A DNA stretch of 64,000 nt. Origin: Mixophyes australis (Eukaryota; Chordata; Amphibia; Anura; Limnodynastidae). The notes beneath the pieces are model-generated. The model did not search any database. It was not told the DNA's origin and saw only the letters and a program-made list of their open reading frames with translations. The stretch covers positions 106,903,278 through 106,967,277 of the forward strand of contig JAVHZZ010000010.1 of the NCBI GenBank assembly GCA_036250195.1, read 5' to 3'. Below, piece after piece: positions 23,669 to 34,907 of the stretch (within the stretch, counting starts at the first letter, position 1; the number at the start of each line of letters is the position of its first letter). The position numbers were made by a program, and so were the translations under genes.

Positions 23669-24786
23669 AGAGAGAGCTATTGTTGGTTTAATTGACATAC
23701 AGTATAGTGATCAAGTCATTAAAGTGTTAACAAGTACAGTTCCTAGATACACCCTGCTCAGACTCTAACATTGTCCACCTGCTGTATAGCTGGTGTGAAA
23801 TCTATCTGGAAGTTAATTGCAGCTATCCAGGGGTAAAGAGACAAACTAGACTTTGCTTGACTTTAGCCTTGTATCCTTGACATTGGCGCAAGTAAGACGA
23901 GTTGCTGCGGAAAATTTCCTGCAGGAACAGAGTTCTGATAAGTTGTTTAGCTGTTCAGGAAACGTTGGGTCACGATAAATTAAGCTGAGACTCTTTGCTA
24001 AATCTATATGTACCTTCAGTGGTAGAACTGAGCGGATGCCTTCAAAACTCTAAAATGCTGAATAAATTAATCGTTTGCAAATTATTAGCAGATGGGAGGC
24101 AAACCTGTGGCACAATGTTGTAGAATCAGAAATTCAGTTTCTCCAAGATGGAAAACAAAAAAACAAAAAACCCGCAGTATATAATATGTTGTACCCCAGA
24201 CTGATAGAAGCGATAACAGGAAAGAATACATTTACTTACCAACCTGTTGTTTTAGAAGAATTTGGTAGGAATGGCCGAGTGCTCTCCCTGGAGCTGCAGG
24301 GACGCCTGGAGACAAACTGTTCTGTGGCAGATGGTAGATGGGCTCTTCAAGGTCACTGACAGCGCCGGTGTAGTGCTGAGAAGTATGCCTTTAATTTAGG
24401 ATTCTCAGAATTATAATTAGACTCTGCCAGGACTGAGCGCCACACGCAGCCTTCCACCCATATCTGTGGCGCTGAGTGTGCTGAACACAAGAGGAAAGAG
24501 GGGAATTTCAAGGGAAAACTTAAAAGTGCAAAGTAATTCTGTTTTACATTAGTCGGGCCATTAATTAGACATTGCAGCGTAAAGCTTTCCACACGTTGTG
24601 CTGAAGTGGTGGCTGTATAACCGCTGATTCACAAAGATGTGGTTTCCATGTATTTTATATCTATAAATATTCTGCTATTGTACTCTGCTCATATTCATGT
24701 TTCATTACAGCAACAAATTACTGAGAAATAAACAGTGTCCCTGGATCTGTGTAATTGCATCTATGTAACATATTGTGTGTGTGTGT

Positions 24787-24827
<41 letters not shown>

Positions 24828-25008
24828 TAGTCTAAGATATGTGTAATTTAGTAGATGTAACATAAGTGATTTAAAATTGTACAGCAAATAAAAGATACAA
24901 TGTTGCAAACGTTACAACCAGATTGCTACATTGCAACAAACTGTTTGCAGATCTTACCAGGAAATCTTCATCCATGACAAGCAAAGGCAGGCTGGGTAGG
25001 GGCTCAGG
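22982..25008. other. Non-coding with two microsatellites
   Basis: A (TA)n tract lies at about 23623-23664 and a (TG)n tract with ATG interruptions at about 24773-24829. No exon or RNA gene was found. The 94-residue frame at 24075-24359 has no recognisable domain. Confidence 0.6.
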
Positions 25009-25075
25009 GGCATAGGCAAACCGAGGGGGGTTTCTAGTGCCTGGAAACCCCCCGTCAAGTCTGGGACAATATTGT
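25009..25075. repeat. Inverted dispersed fragment with G/C hairpin
   Basis: Contains 'cataggcaaaccgagggggg' followed by 'tttctagtgcctggaaaccccc', itself a hairpin. The same sequence in the opposite orientation occurs at about 38300-38370. Probably ends of a decayed DNA transposon family. Confidence 0.5.
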
Positions 25076-26129
25076 TTTTGCATTTTATATGCATCTTATA
25101 CAATTTTCTGAGCCCCCTTTATAAAGCCCCCCCCCCCGTGCCCCCAGATTCCTGTGCTCAGCAAAGTCTCCCTGCAAATAGTTTTCAAACGTTGACCAGT
25201 ATAACAGTGGGCGAGGAAGTGACCGTACCGTGTCCATAGTGCAACGTTCCCGCAGCTCAGGTGACCCAACCGGCCACATTTAGGGGCTACCAGAGAGAAC
25301 CCATAATTACTGCCCTTGGATACATTTCCCGCACTCTGCTATACCCATTGGTTACTGGAGAACAGGGGGTGATTCATTCTGCATAAAGAGGCTGATGGTG
25401 TTGGGTGTAATTAATGCTAAAAAAAAAAAGCCGCCAGTCAAAATAGCATCTTTACCCCTCTGTGTTGCATCTCAAGTTCTGCATATCTGCCAGATTTATA
25501 CCAGGCATTCATGCGCCCACATACACACAGCCAGGGCAGAAGCACAGGACAAGTCTGGTAACGTTTGTATTGATATAGATAAACACATTCGCTATCAGTC
25601 GTGATTTAATACAGCAGATATAATAGTCATTCTCTCATGTGAATGAAAGTAGTAAAACAAACCTTTTTTAAAATACACCCACAAAAACCTATAATATGGG
25701 CATGGTCAATGTAGAAAGCACCTATCGGCTTCAGAGGTGATACATAATCACTGACTGGTCTCTGTTAGACGGACGCTGGTCTCTCCAGATGTACGGAGGC
25801 GGAAGTGTAGATAATGTGCAACTTTGCTGATGTGTATACAGAATTGCAGACTCTATACTATGCAAACGGGCGCACGCTCAATTTAGCATCCGGCCCAAAT
25901 ATTGAACCTTTATTATTAAGCTGCCAAAAAATACATTTATTAAGGAGCTCGACACCGTGACAATAGCACTATCTCCTGATATTAGTTTACTTTTTAGTTA
26001 TTGGGTGGAGTGTTCTGGATCTAAAGCACAATCCTCCAGATAATCAATTGTGAAGTCACTCTTGATGTTTGGACCAACATACTGCAAAAAGATAGAATTA
26101 TCTATGATGAAAACATAAGTGTAGTTATA
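25076..26129. other. No feature seen
   Basis: Non-coding; short C tract at 25127-25137. Confidence 0.5.
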
Positions 26130-26352
26130 GGGGCATATTCAATTGTTAGCGTTACTGGCAAAAGTAACGCGACTTGTGCACTATTACCATCATTACGGTA
26201 ATAGTGCGCGTAAATACTGTTATTACGGTACCTTTCACGCTGGATTTCAGCTCGCGGTTCAGGGAGCTGCGAGCTGAAATCTGGCTTAGTATTACCATAA
26301 TAACGATAATGCTTTTAACGCTGCGGGAAATTCAAACAATTTAATATGCCCC
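26130..26352. mobile_element. MITE with GGGGCATATT ends, 223 bp
   Basis: Left end GGGGCATATTCAATTGTTAG; right end is the inverse (caatttaatatgcccc). Internal inverted repeats include 'gatttcagctcgcggttc'/'gctgcgagctgaaatc' and alternating 'attaccataataacg'/'cattacggtaat'. Non-coding. Ends resemble both the 16443-17255 element and the right end of the multi-hairpin family. Confidence 0.75.
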
Positions 26353-26658
26353 ATAAAGTTATTTTGGATGAACTGAAAAAGAATTGGAGAAAATAATATT
26401 GATTTGTTGTAAACGAACCAAATGTAAAAGTGTTAAAAATAACACAGAACACAGCACTGGAACATGCCATAGGCACACGCCAATTTGCCCGCGTGTAAAC
26501 ATACCGACCAATACTCCACCTAGAACAGAGTATTGCCTAGCAGAAATACATTTACTGTACTATAGTACTCCTGCGAAGAGAGAAATAAAGAATTTGATTG
26601 ACTCAGTACACAGTCATCATATACAATCTGCCTCATGTAGAATCTGGACTCCTCCCAC

Positions 26659-26713
26659 CTCTGTACAGCGCTGTGTAATATGATTGGCGCTATATAAATA
26701 AATGATAATAATG
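26659..26713 (+). repeat. SINE tail fragment
   Basis: 'ctctgtacagcgctgtgtaa' followed by 'ttggcgctatataaataaat' and (GATAAT): the 3' end of the SINE family described at 14251. Confidence 0.7.
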
Positions 26714-27704
26714 GATCTGATCGCACAATCTCTCCGCTTTGCCTTAATTTGCTGTTTGGCCCCATCTGCTGGTGCAGAGGAGAAGTGACACCGTGTGATT
26801 TACAGCGGAGGATTTGCAGTTTGGACGTCTTGCTGCGGGACATTGGCAGGTAAATATTTTAAAGGTGATGAAATTACAGCTTCCTGGCTTGGGGGTTGCC
26901 AACATATTGTGCCAAATTCATAAATGTCAGCTCCTTGTACATCAACTGAATATGATATGACCTCAAAACTAAAAATATGTCTGCGCCAGCGGAATCTTCC
27001 ATAATAGAGCGATAGGCCTGCTCCATCCACAGCATCATCATCCATATCTTCTCCTGTACTGTACAGACTACAGGCCTCCTTTACAAGCATCAGGCCTTTA
27101 GTTTTGACGCACTGCGCAGGCGCTAAGACTTGTTTCTGTGTTTAGAGTTACACGGATCTTGCAGTGAAGAGAGACAACTTTTAACTTAATTTGCAACGAC
27201 AACGGCTTGTTAGGAGCTCCAGGAGCTGAATGACTGAGTCCTAAATTGACCGGGAGAGTTAATAGCTGCTCAGCCAATCACAAGCAGTTTCCCACACTTG
27301 TGCCTTTTGATTGGCTGAAGCAACTGTTGACCCTTGCAATCGATTGAGGGCAGTGGATTACCAAGAAGGAAGATCCCATTTGGGTTCATCACGGATGAAG
27401 ATTTTTAATTTAATAAAGTGGGAGAAATGGATTTCAAGAGGTCCTTTAATTATTATTTTTTTTTTTTTTTAAAGTATGTGTGCGCTTATAGTTTGGATTT
27501 AAGATGGAGGGGGGTAATAAGTTACAATTATTCATTTTACCATTAATATCTACGTCGGTCATCGTCGTTTGATTAGTGTTGTATGTTGGCTCTTGATACA
27601 TCATCGCACTGATATTTTCTGCATACGCGCAAGTCAAATTACAGATGTGTTTTTGCTGTACGTTCAAGGCGGTTCTTCACGTCCAGCTCTAAATGAGACG
27701 CTAA
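26714..27704. other. No gene seen
   Basis: Non-coding. Two inverted 'cagccaatcacaag'/'tttgattggctgaag' motifs at about 27272-27320 form a weak CCAAT-like inverted pair. T tract at 27454-27471. Confidence 0.45.
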
Positions 27705-28311
27705 GGGGCACATTTATCAATATTCACATAAAGTGAAAAGTAGTTTTCAATCCTTATCGCAATGATAAGGATTGAACTACTTCTCACATTTATGTACAGC
27801 CCTGCACAGAAACAGCAGTTCCGAAAAACTGCTGTTTCAGTGATAAAAAAAATCATACTTACCCCCCTCTTCGGAAGCGCTGTCTCCGGGTCTTCTCTTC
27901 ACTCTTCAATTGCGCATGTCCAGTTCCAAGAACTGGACATGCGCACACAGATCCCCTCTCTGTCTCTGCAACGATAGTTGCAGAGGGAGCGCGCTGAGTG
28001 ACAGGGAGGGATCATGTGATCCCTCCACACATGTGCTGTCCAGCTCTGCTCTCCGGAGCAGAGCTGACAGCATTAGATTTCTTCCAATCCGATGATGTAC
28101 GCCAGCTTCAGCTGGTACATTAACATGACAAGTTCCCGAAAAAAATGTTTTTTCGGGACTTGTTAGATTGCGGCCAGGAGCAGTGACCATTCTGTTGTAT
28201 GGTGACTGCTCGCAAAAACGAAGAGGAATGCAAAGCAGCAGATATCCATTATATCTGCTGCGATGCCCCCTTAATAAATTTGTGGAGGGCACTGTGGGAC
28301 CTTAATGCCCC
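27705..28311 (+). mobile_element. Multi-hairpin MITE family B, copy 1
   Basis: A 607-bp non-coding element flanked by TAA on both sides (27702-27704 and 28312-28314). Ends are GGGGCACATTTATCA on the left and 'taatgcccc' on the right. The interior is a series of separate strong hairpins: 'caatccttatcgcaatgataaggattg', 'aacagcagttccgaaaaactgctgttt', 'ccagttccaagaactgg', 'ggagggatcatgtgatccctcc', 'agctctgctctccggagcagagct', 'gagcagtgaccattctgttg' with its inverse, and 'gcagcagatatccattatatctgctgc'. Frames at 27906-28292 are hairpin artefacts. Confidence 0.8.
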
Positions 28312-29668
28312 TAAGAGTTGGCAAACTATTACTTAAATCAGCAGTCCACCTTCAGACAACTTGATTTTTACTAAAGGCATTTCTTTTTCTTTCAGTGTTT
28401 TTCAGCCATTTGTATCACCAGACAGAGTGGTTTATGGACACAATGGATTCAGTTATATCCAGAGAGCAACGTTGCGTCAAACAAATAAATAAAAATTCTA
28501 AAAATTAGAAAGTGGAAAAGTATCTTCAAAAGCGAAGCGCTAAAACCTTCACCGACACCGCGGAGGATGCAAAAATATCTGGTCCTTTCACAAGAGACTC
28601 AGCAGCTGCCGTAACCCAGGAATGTACTATGGAAATACCATCTCATCACCCTGCAAATCTCATTTAAAAATCTCATTCCAGGAAACAAAATCTTATTTTT
28701 CTACATTTTGTTCCTGGCATCAGAACGCACAAAACTTTGCACCTCTCAGGCGCCGCGTTGACGTAAAAACTTCACCTAAAATCAGTGGATATTTGCGGAA
28801 AAATAATGTCTGGGATGTAGTTTTGTAGTAGTAAACGACGTGCATAAATAAAAGTGCCCAGTGTTTGTGCGCTGTATGTACCAGGCAGTTTTCCCCCTAC
28901 TTGGCCACATAAATGCATTTGTACCCCTCACATCACAACATGATTTGTGCAGCTGCAAATTTACCCCCGTTAGATGGATTATCTCATAGCGCTAAATGAG
29001 GCTCATGGTGTGACACGTCTGACCTCTAGTGGACTATTTGCTAAGTGCAGGCTATAGGGTAGCAACTGTCAGGCTCTGTGTGGTTTTACATAAATGAGGT
29101 TATTTACTCATTTTCCAGGATATTATAATATTAATAATTCTTCTACTACTACTTCTAAGAACAGCAAGCTGTGGGGAAGTAACATTCTCAGATTTCTGCA
29201 ATTTGAGTGACAGAATCTAATTTATACATGACTAGCACGATGCCACCTTCTCCCCGTTGAATGCACCGTAAATATATTAACAATAACTGTTTGTCGAGTA
29301 GGGTTAAACACCACCTTTTTTGCCTTGAAAATCACCCTCAGCGAAACGCGCGTTGGAGTTCGCTAAGTGTATCTGATCCATAATTAATTTTCATATTTCT
29401 AAGAGATAACAATTCTGCATGTGTCTGTATGAAGCATTATTAAGCATCATGTCTCCAATTCATTGTGATGGAATGATGAATTAGCTCCAGTCAGCCCCCA
29501 GTACTAGTGGAGCAACGTTAGGCAGTAAGCAACTCACTTTATATATTACAATTTGGAAAGACAGTTCCTAACTGTCTATATAAAATCAATGTGATTGTGA
29601 CCAAGTGTTGGAGGTAGTAATTGTAACTCCGATCCAAGTGTTGTTCTAATTGGTTATAACTCATTTAC
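28312..29668. other. No feature seen
   Basis: Non-coding; no gene or clear repeat. Confidence 0.5.
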
Positions 29669-29671
29669 TTA

Positions 29672-30265
29672 GGCCAGATACACACTGAAGAATTCTCCGA
29701 CCGACCTGTTATCTCAAACGATTGTACCTATGACTGAAGGTCCGATCAGTCTGACGATTCATCCATACACACTGACAAGATTTACCTTCAGATCTGTGCT
29801 CTTCATCTGGTCCTCTAGTCTTCAGAGAATGACAGCACAATATTCATTATTGTCACACTGATTAAACCGCCTTGTTATAGCTTTCCACATGTCCTGACTC
29901 CTAACGAATTTCGTTAGCTTCTGTGACTCTGAAACTAAACATTCTGTCTCAGAACGAACAAATGAATTATTCCTTCTACAGCGCTCTCTACATTTATTCA
30001 CCGGGACATTTATCGCTAGCATCGGCTGAAAAGAGCCCGACTCTGTAAGCTCTATGGAGATCGTGAGCATGAGTGCGTACACACTACATGATTGGTCGGA
30101 AAATATTAAACAGTTCGACCAACCAAATGGAACAATGATCAGCACTTTGGGACGATTTTAGATCATCGAGTGACACTCACACAATATGTGATCAAACAGT
30201 CGGATGTCGGCTGTCGGCTGATTTGCCCGATTAGTGGAACAAAACGCTCCAGCGTGTACCCTGCC
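29672..30265. mobile_element. Harbinger-like MITE, TTA target duplication
   Basis: A 594-bp element with a left end GGCCAGATACACACTGAAG and a right end whose inverse is ggcagggtacacgctggag. TTA is present on both sides (29669-29671 and 30266-30268). It contains an internal 'gcgtacacactacatgattg' that looks like another terminus, so two related elements may be nested. No transposase. Confidence 0.65.
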
Positions 30266-30268
30266 TTA

Positions 30269-31907
30269 GTTTCACAAAACATTGTTCCAATTTTCAGACA
30301 ATATGGACATTATACTGCTACAACAGTGATAACTGTGCGGAATAAAGTCTCGATAGCAGTTACAAGTAATCAGGTCAGACAACAGTTAACATTAAAAAAC
30401 AATTTATTAGAAATCCTACAAATTATGGGATTATACAATATACTCTGACGATTTTAATATCACTTTTAAATCACAATTTCAACTTGTTATTTCGTTGTTT
30501 TTAATATTGTAATTTTAAACATTGGTAATAAAAGTTATTTTTTTAAAAATAATTGGGATTTACAATCATCAGTCAGAAGAATGTGCAGTCACTGAATGAA
30601 AATGTCAAAGGAAATTTTATTTTTAATTTTATACTTTAATTTGGTGGGTAGCACCTCAACAATTCGATAATGAATTAACATGTATTCGTATCTGCAAAAG
30701 CAGCAATTAGTTGTTAATATATCATTTGAATATTGAGTAATGGTCTCTAAATACAAAACTGGTGCGACAATATCCTTTGTTGTGTTAAACCTCACTTTGT
30801 CAGGATCTGAAAATTGGAGCGAATAGTTTAAGTTCAGTATTAAGTAGAGACATAGTTTGAGGAAAAGAATGATTGTAGCTTTGGTTGTGTCCGGATTGAA
30901 GGACTCTTCTATTACTTTTAATAATGTTTTTTAAAAAAACTATCAGACCCCGGGGACTCAGAATGTCTTTGTTTTTTTTTAATGTCATCTTAATTTCTTC
31001 TTCAGAAATCTCTCTATTAAAATGAGGTGTCCGATTTGCTTAGTGAATATGTCTGTCGCTGCGCCAGTTCTGTCACTACCATGATTGATTCCAAGAGCTG
31101 ACATTCTTAGGAAGTGTTCGCTTAATCTCTGACTGATCCCAAACTGGAGTCGCAACCTAATCTAATCAGAGTTACTTCAATCCAAACAATTCCTTTCCAG
31201 TATACCAAGCCTATCTGGCACATGAATTGTTAGAGAAACAGACAGTTTTTAAATGAAGTTTAATATGATGAAATAGCAATGCTTATTGAAGAAACATGGT
31301 GACAAATTGACATTTAAAATACAAATCAAAATAATATTTCTTAAAATAAGACAGAGAAAAACAGAAACAATCATAGTATGAATTTATGCAATAAATTGTA
31401 TTCATATTTTAGCTCTATTCTAAAACATATCAGAAATATGATTATTAGTTCATTAAACAGAGTTTGATTTTCCACACATATGTATAGGAAACATGATCAT
31501 GTTAGATGGATTCATTGGGGAGATACATTATTTCCATAGCTTTCTACTACTGTTGCCCAGGATTCTGTCAGTAAAGGTGAAACACTCGGCTTGTTCTTGT
31601 ATAAATCTGTTAACATCCTTGTAGTGCAGGATGTAAGGAATATAATGAGCTCTCTACAGCTTGCTTACTTCCTCATAGAGGTCATGAAGTGTATAGTGAA
31701 CAGCCTACATGCTTATATTGCTGCTGTCACATGGAAACCCTTATTGTGTGCTAGCAGAATGTAGTGTCGGATGTTTATCTTTGGATGGTATATCAACTTG
31801 TCCCAGAAATAAATGGCAAAAAAAAAGAAGGTTGACATATAACTTTGTTCCTATCTAGTGGACTTGTTCTCTCACCAGTTTGGGGTACGTTTAGGTGGAA
31901 ACGATCA
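30269..31907. other. No feature seen
   Basis: AT-rich non-coding sequence. Confidence 0.5.
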
Positions 31908-32082
31908 GGGGGTAAATGTAAGAAGCTGAGAGTTTTCCGGCGGGTTTGAAAAGTTGAGATGTTGCCTATAGCAACCAATCAGATTCTAGCTGTCATTTTG
32001 TAGAATGTATTAAATAAATGACAGCTAGAATCTGATTGGTTGTTCAAACCCGCTGGAAAACTCTCAGCTTGATACATTTACC
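31908..32082. mobile_element. Palindromic MITE family A, copy 3
   Basis: Starts GGGGGTAAATGTAAGAAGC and contains 'gcaaccaatcagattctagc' and its inverse 'gctagaatctgattgg'. Its arms are the best matched of the three copies, suggesting the youngest insertion. Confidence 0.85.
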
Positions 32083-32683
32083 TTCTCTGGTGGGTGAGGC
32101 GTAGGTCCGACCTGGGATCTCATCCTGGTTCAGACGGTTTAACAACTCTTAACCGTCCTTGGGGTCTTGAATCGCCAACAGTTTGACATCAATTTCTACC
32201 AGTAGTCTAAATGGGAAGTTTCATCTACATCTCACTCCCAGTAATATCCTGCAATTAATATCCCATATGCCACTACCTCCCTGGGGTGTTCAACACTTCT
32301 GGGTTTTCGGCTATAAGGCTCCTACCAGCATGGGATGTGCTCCGGCAGGAACCAGGTCTAGGCGTGTGATAAGCCGTTATAAATATTCTTCTGGCGGGAT
32401 CGATTTCAGAATGTTTCTTATGTGTGAATTATTCCGACGCTCCCTATTTTCCAAATCAGGCTGTGGGAAATCCCCATGAAATATATACAATATATATACA
32501 GTATATATGACTGACCCGCTGGTAATACTCATTTGTGCCAGGACCGCTTAGGAGCTAGTATTGCGTCATGTATTTTTATTTGCCAAATCCATGTGACCGG
32601 GGCTGACACATTGGAAGTGGGAACAGGAGTTAATTTGCATAATTATCTGAGAACAATCTGCAGATCGGGAGATTCCGAACAAT
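32083..32683. other. No feature seen
   Basis: Non-coding; a small 'atatatacaatatatataca' palindromic stretch near 32480-32506. Confidence 0.5.
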
Positions 32684-33308
32684 GGGGCACATTTATCATT
32701 TATAAGGGAAAGTGAGAAATACTTATTAATCCTTATCGCATGGATAAGGATTGATGTATTTCTCAAATTTATGAAAAATGGATCACAGAAACAGCAGTTC
32801 CGAGAAACTGCTGTTTCTGTGTTTAAAAACCCATACTCACCACTGGCTCTTCAGTCGCGCTGGCTCCCGATCTCCTCCTCTTCAGTGCACTTTCTCTTCT
32901 TCATGCTACTGCGCATGTGCCGTCCGGAGAACTTGAGGCTGTGACAGGGAGGGATCACAAGATCACTCCCTGCGCATGCGCTGTCCAGCTCTGCTCTCCG
33001 GAGCAGAGCTGGACATACCGAAGAACACAAGTTTTACCAGCATTTCCTATGATGTACGCCAGCTTCTACATTAACACAACAAGTTCCCGGAAAAAAAATA
33101 ATTTCGTGACTTGTTAGATTGCGGCCAGGAGCAGTCACCATTCTGTTGAATGGTGACTGCTCGCAAAAACGATCAGGAGTGCAAAGCAGCAGATATCCAT
33201 GATATCTGCTGCGATGCACCTTTAATAAATTTGCGGAGAGCACATCATGGCCTAATTTACACGGTAAGTGCACCATAGTGCACTACTGTGCTTTCTTAAA
33301 TATACCCC
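32684..33308 (+). mobile_element. Multi-hairpin MITE family B, copy 2
   Basis: A 625-bp copy with the same hairpins as 27705-28311 in the same order, plus the full right end that copy 1 lacks: 'acggtaagtgcaccatagtg' hairpin and 'taaatatacccc'. It has GGGGCACATTTATCA at the left. Frames within it are not genes. Confidence 0.8.
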
Positions 33309-34583
33309 CAAATGCTGAGTGCGCTTGATCTCCGCTGGGATTTTACGGAAAGATTTAGTTGATCCGGACAGCTGCAGTGTTCAGGCTGTTGGTCTCGTAG
33401 GGACGATTTCTTGGCCTTTTAAAATTTTTCTTTAGTTTCATTTTAGCCACGTACAACGTTTTATCCTCCGATCTGTGAACAAATTCAACATCACAAAGAA
33501 AATGTAAAGAGAGAGAGATTCCAACCCAACATAAAATGTCTATTAAAGCCTTAAAGGCCGTTTTATATGCATTAAATCTTTGTTTAAATGTGTACAGAAA
33601 ACAAATAAGTCATCAGCTACATGAGTTAATCAGTACAATTGTAAAGGTTAAACAGAAATGTGCTTTATATGAGGCTATATACCTTCAATGTATACTATTG
33701 TTTCCACTTGAATGATGTAACTTCTATTATTACCTTGGTATTATTTGAACATACGTTCCACTGGAAACAACCTTCCAACATGTAAACTTGCAAAATAGGA
33801 ACAAAACAAGCCTTGCACCAAAACTCCCAGGAAAGACCACTTTTCTGTAAGCCCCGCCCCTTTTAATGTATGCAATTCGGGACTGTGCCTATTTTGTTTC
33901 GTTGGCTAGATACACTCTGCTTGTTGGTGTATCTAACACTGCAATGTAATGTCGTCTTTTGAGACACACAGTTTTGACATTATAGTACAGATTTTTTTCC
34001 ACAGCAAAAAGGTGATGTGGCTTTGTGATTTTTAGGGCGTTCTGGGTGGTATGCACAAGAAGGCTAAGCTTAAACTTATTGTAAGGGTTCCTAATTCATT
34101 CTGTTCACATGATGACCCCACAAGTATTCTAGCATCAGCTGACCAGATTGGGAGACCCGATAGTTTGCTGTTTTATGGATGTTTCAATCCTTTTTATTTG
34201 CAAAATATCATCTAAGATATGAGAGAAACATTTAATTCATATAAAAGTGTAAATCATATTTCTATTATTTTGGTTTTAGGTGGCAGATTTGTGAACACTG
34301 TAAGGGTGACATACTCAGTTTCTGCCACATGGTGGCAGCAGCTTCAAAGAATACAGAAGAGAAAGTCAGTGGCAATAGGACAATTAGTTTTATCACCTGA
34401 GGCAAATGTTTTATTTCTTGTCAGCGGGAGGGAGAAGGAATCTCCAGGTTCTGCTACCTGAGATGGAAACTGTAATACGATCTCTATCATCCCTTAAAAT
34501 CACCTAGATGTTTGTTGTAGTGTAATGTACATAAATGTATGTAAAATGCTCGTATACTAGGATATTGGAAAACCAAACCTGGT
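33309..34583. other. No feature seen
   Basis: Non-coding. An 80-residue frame at 34219-34461 lacks any recognisable domain. Confidence 0.5.
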
Positions 34584-34907
34584 GGGCAGCACTGTGGCTC
34601 AGTGGTTAGCACTTCTACCTCACAGCACTGGGGTCATGAGTTTGATTCCCGACTATGGCCTTATCTGTGTAGAGTTTGTATGTTCTCCCCGTGTTTGTGT
34701 GGGTTTCCTCCGGGTGCTCCGGTTTCTTCCCACACTCCAAAAAACATACTGGTAGGTTAATTGGCTGCTATTAAATTGTTTCTGTGTGTGTGTGTTAGGG
34801 AATTTAGACTGTAAGCTCCAATGGGGCAGGGACTGATGTGAGTGAGTTCTCTGTACAGCGCTGCGGAATTAGTGGTGCTATATAATTAACTGATGATGAT
34901 GATGATA
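34584..34907 (+). repeat. SINE, full-length copy
   Basis: Same family as 14251-14571 with a better B box: A box TGGCTCAGTGG at 34595-34605 and 'gagtttgattccc' about 35 bases later. The V-SINE-like central domain is followed by the frog-type tail and (GAT)n. Confidence 0.88.

Noticed and set aside
26520..27090. Two overlapping - strand frames near 26.5-27.1 kb
   Set aside because: Different frames, no shared domain, one overlaps the SINE tail; chance is the simpler explanation.
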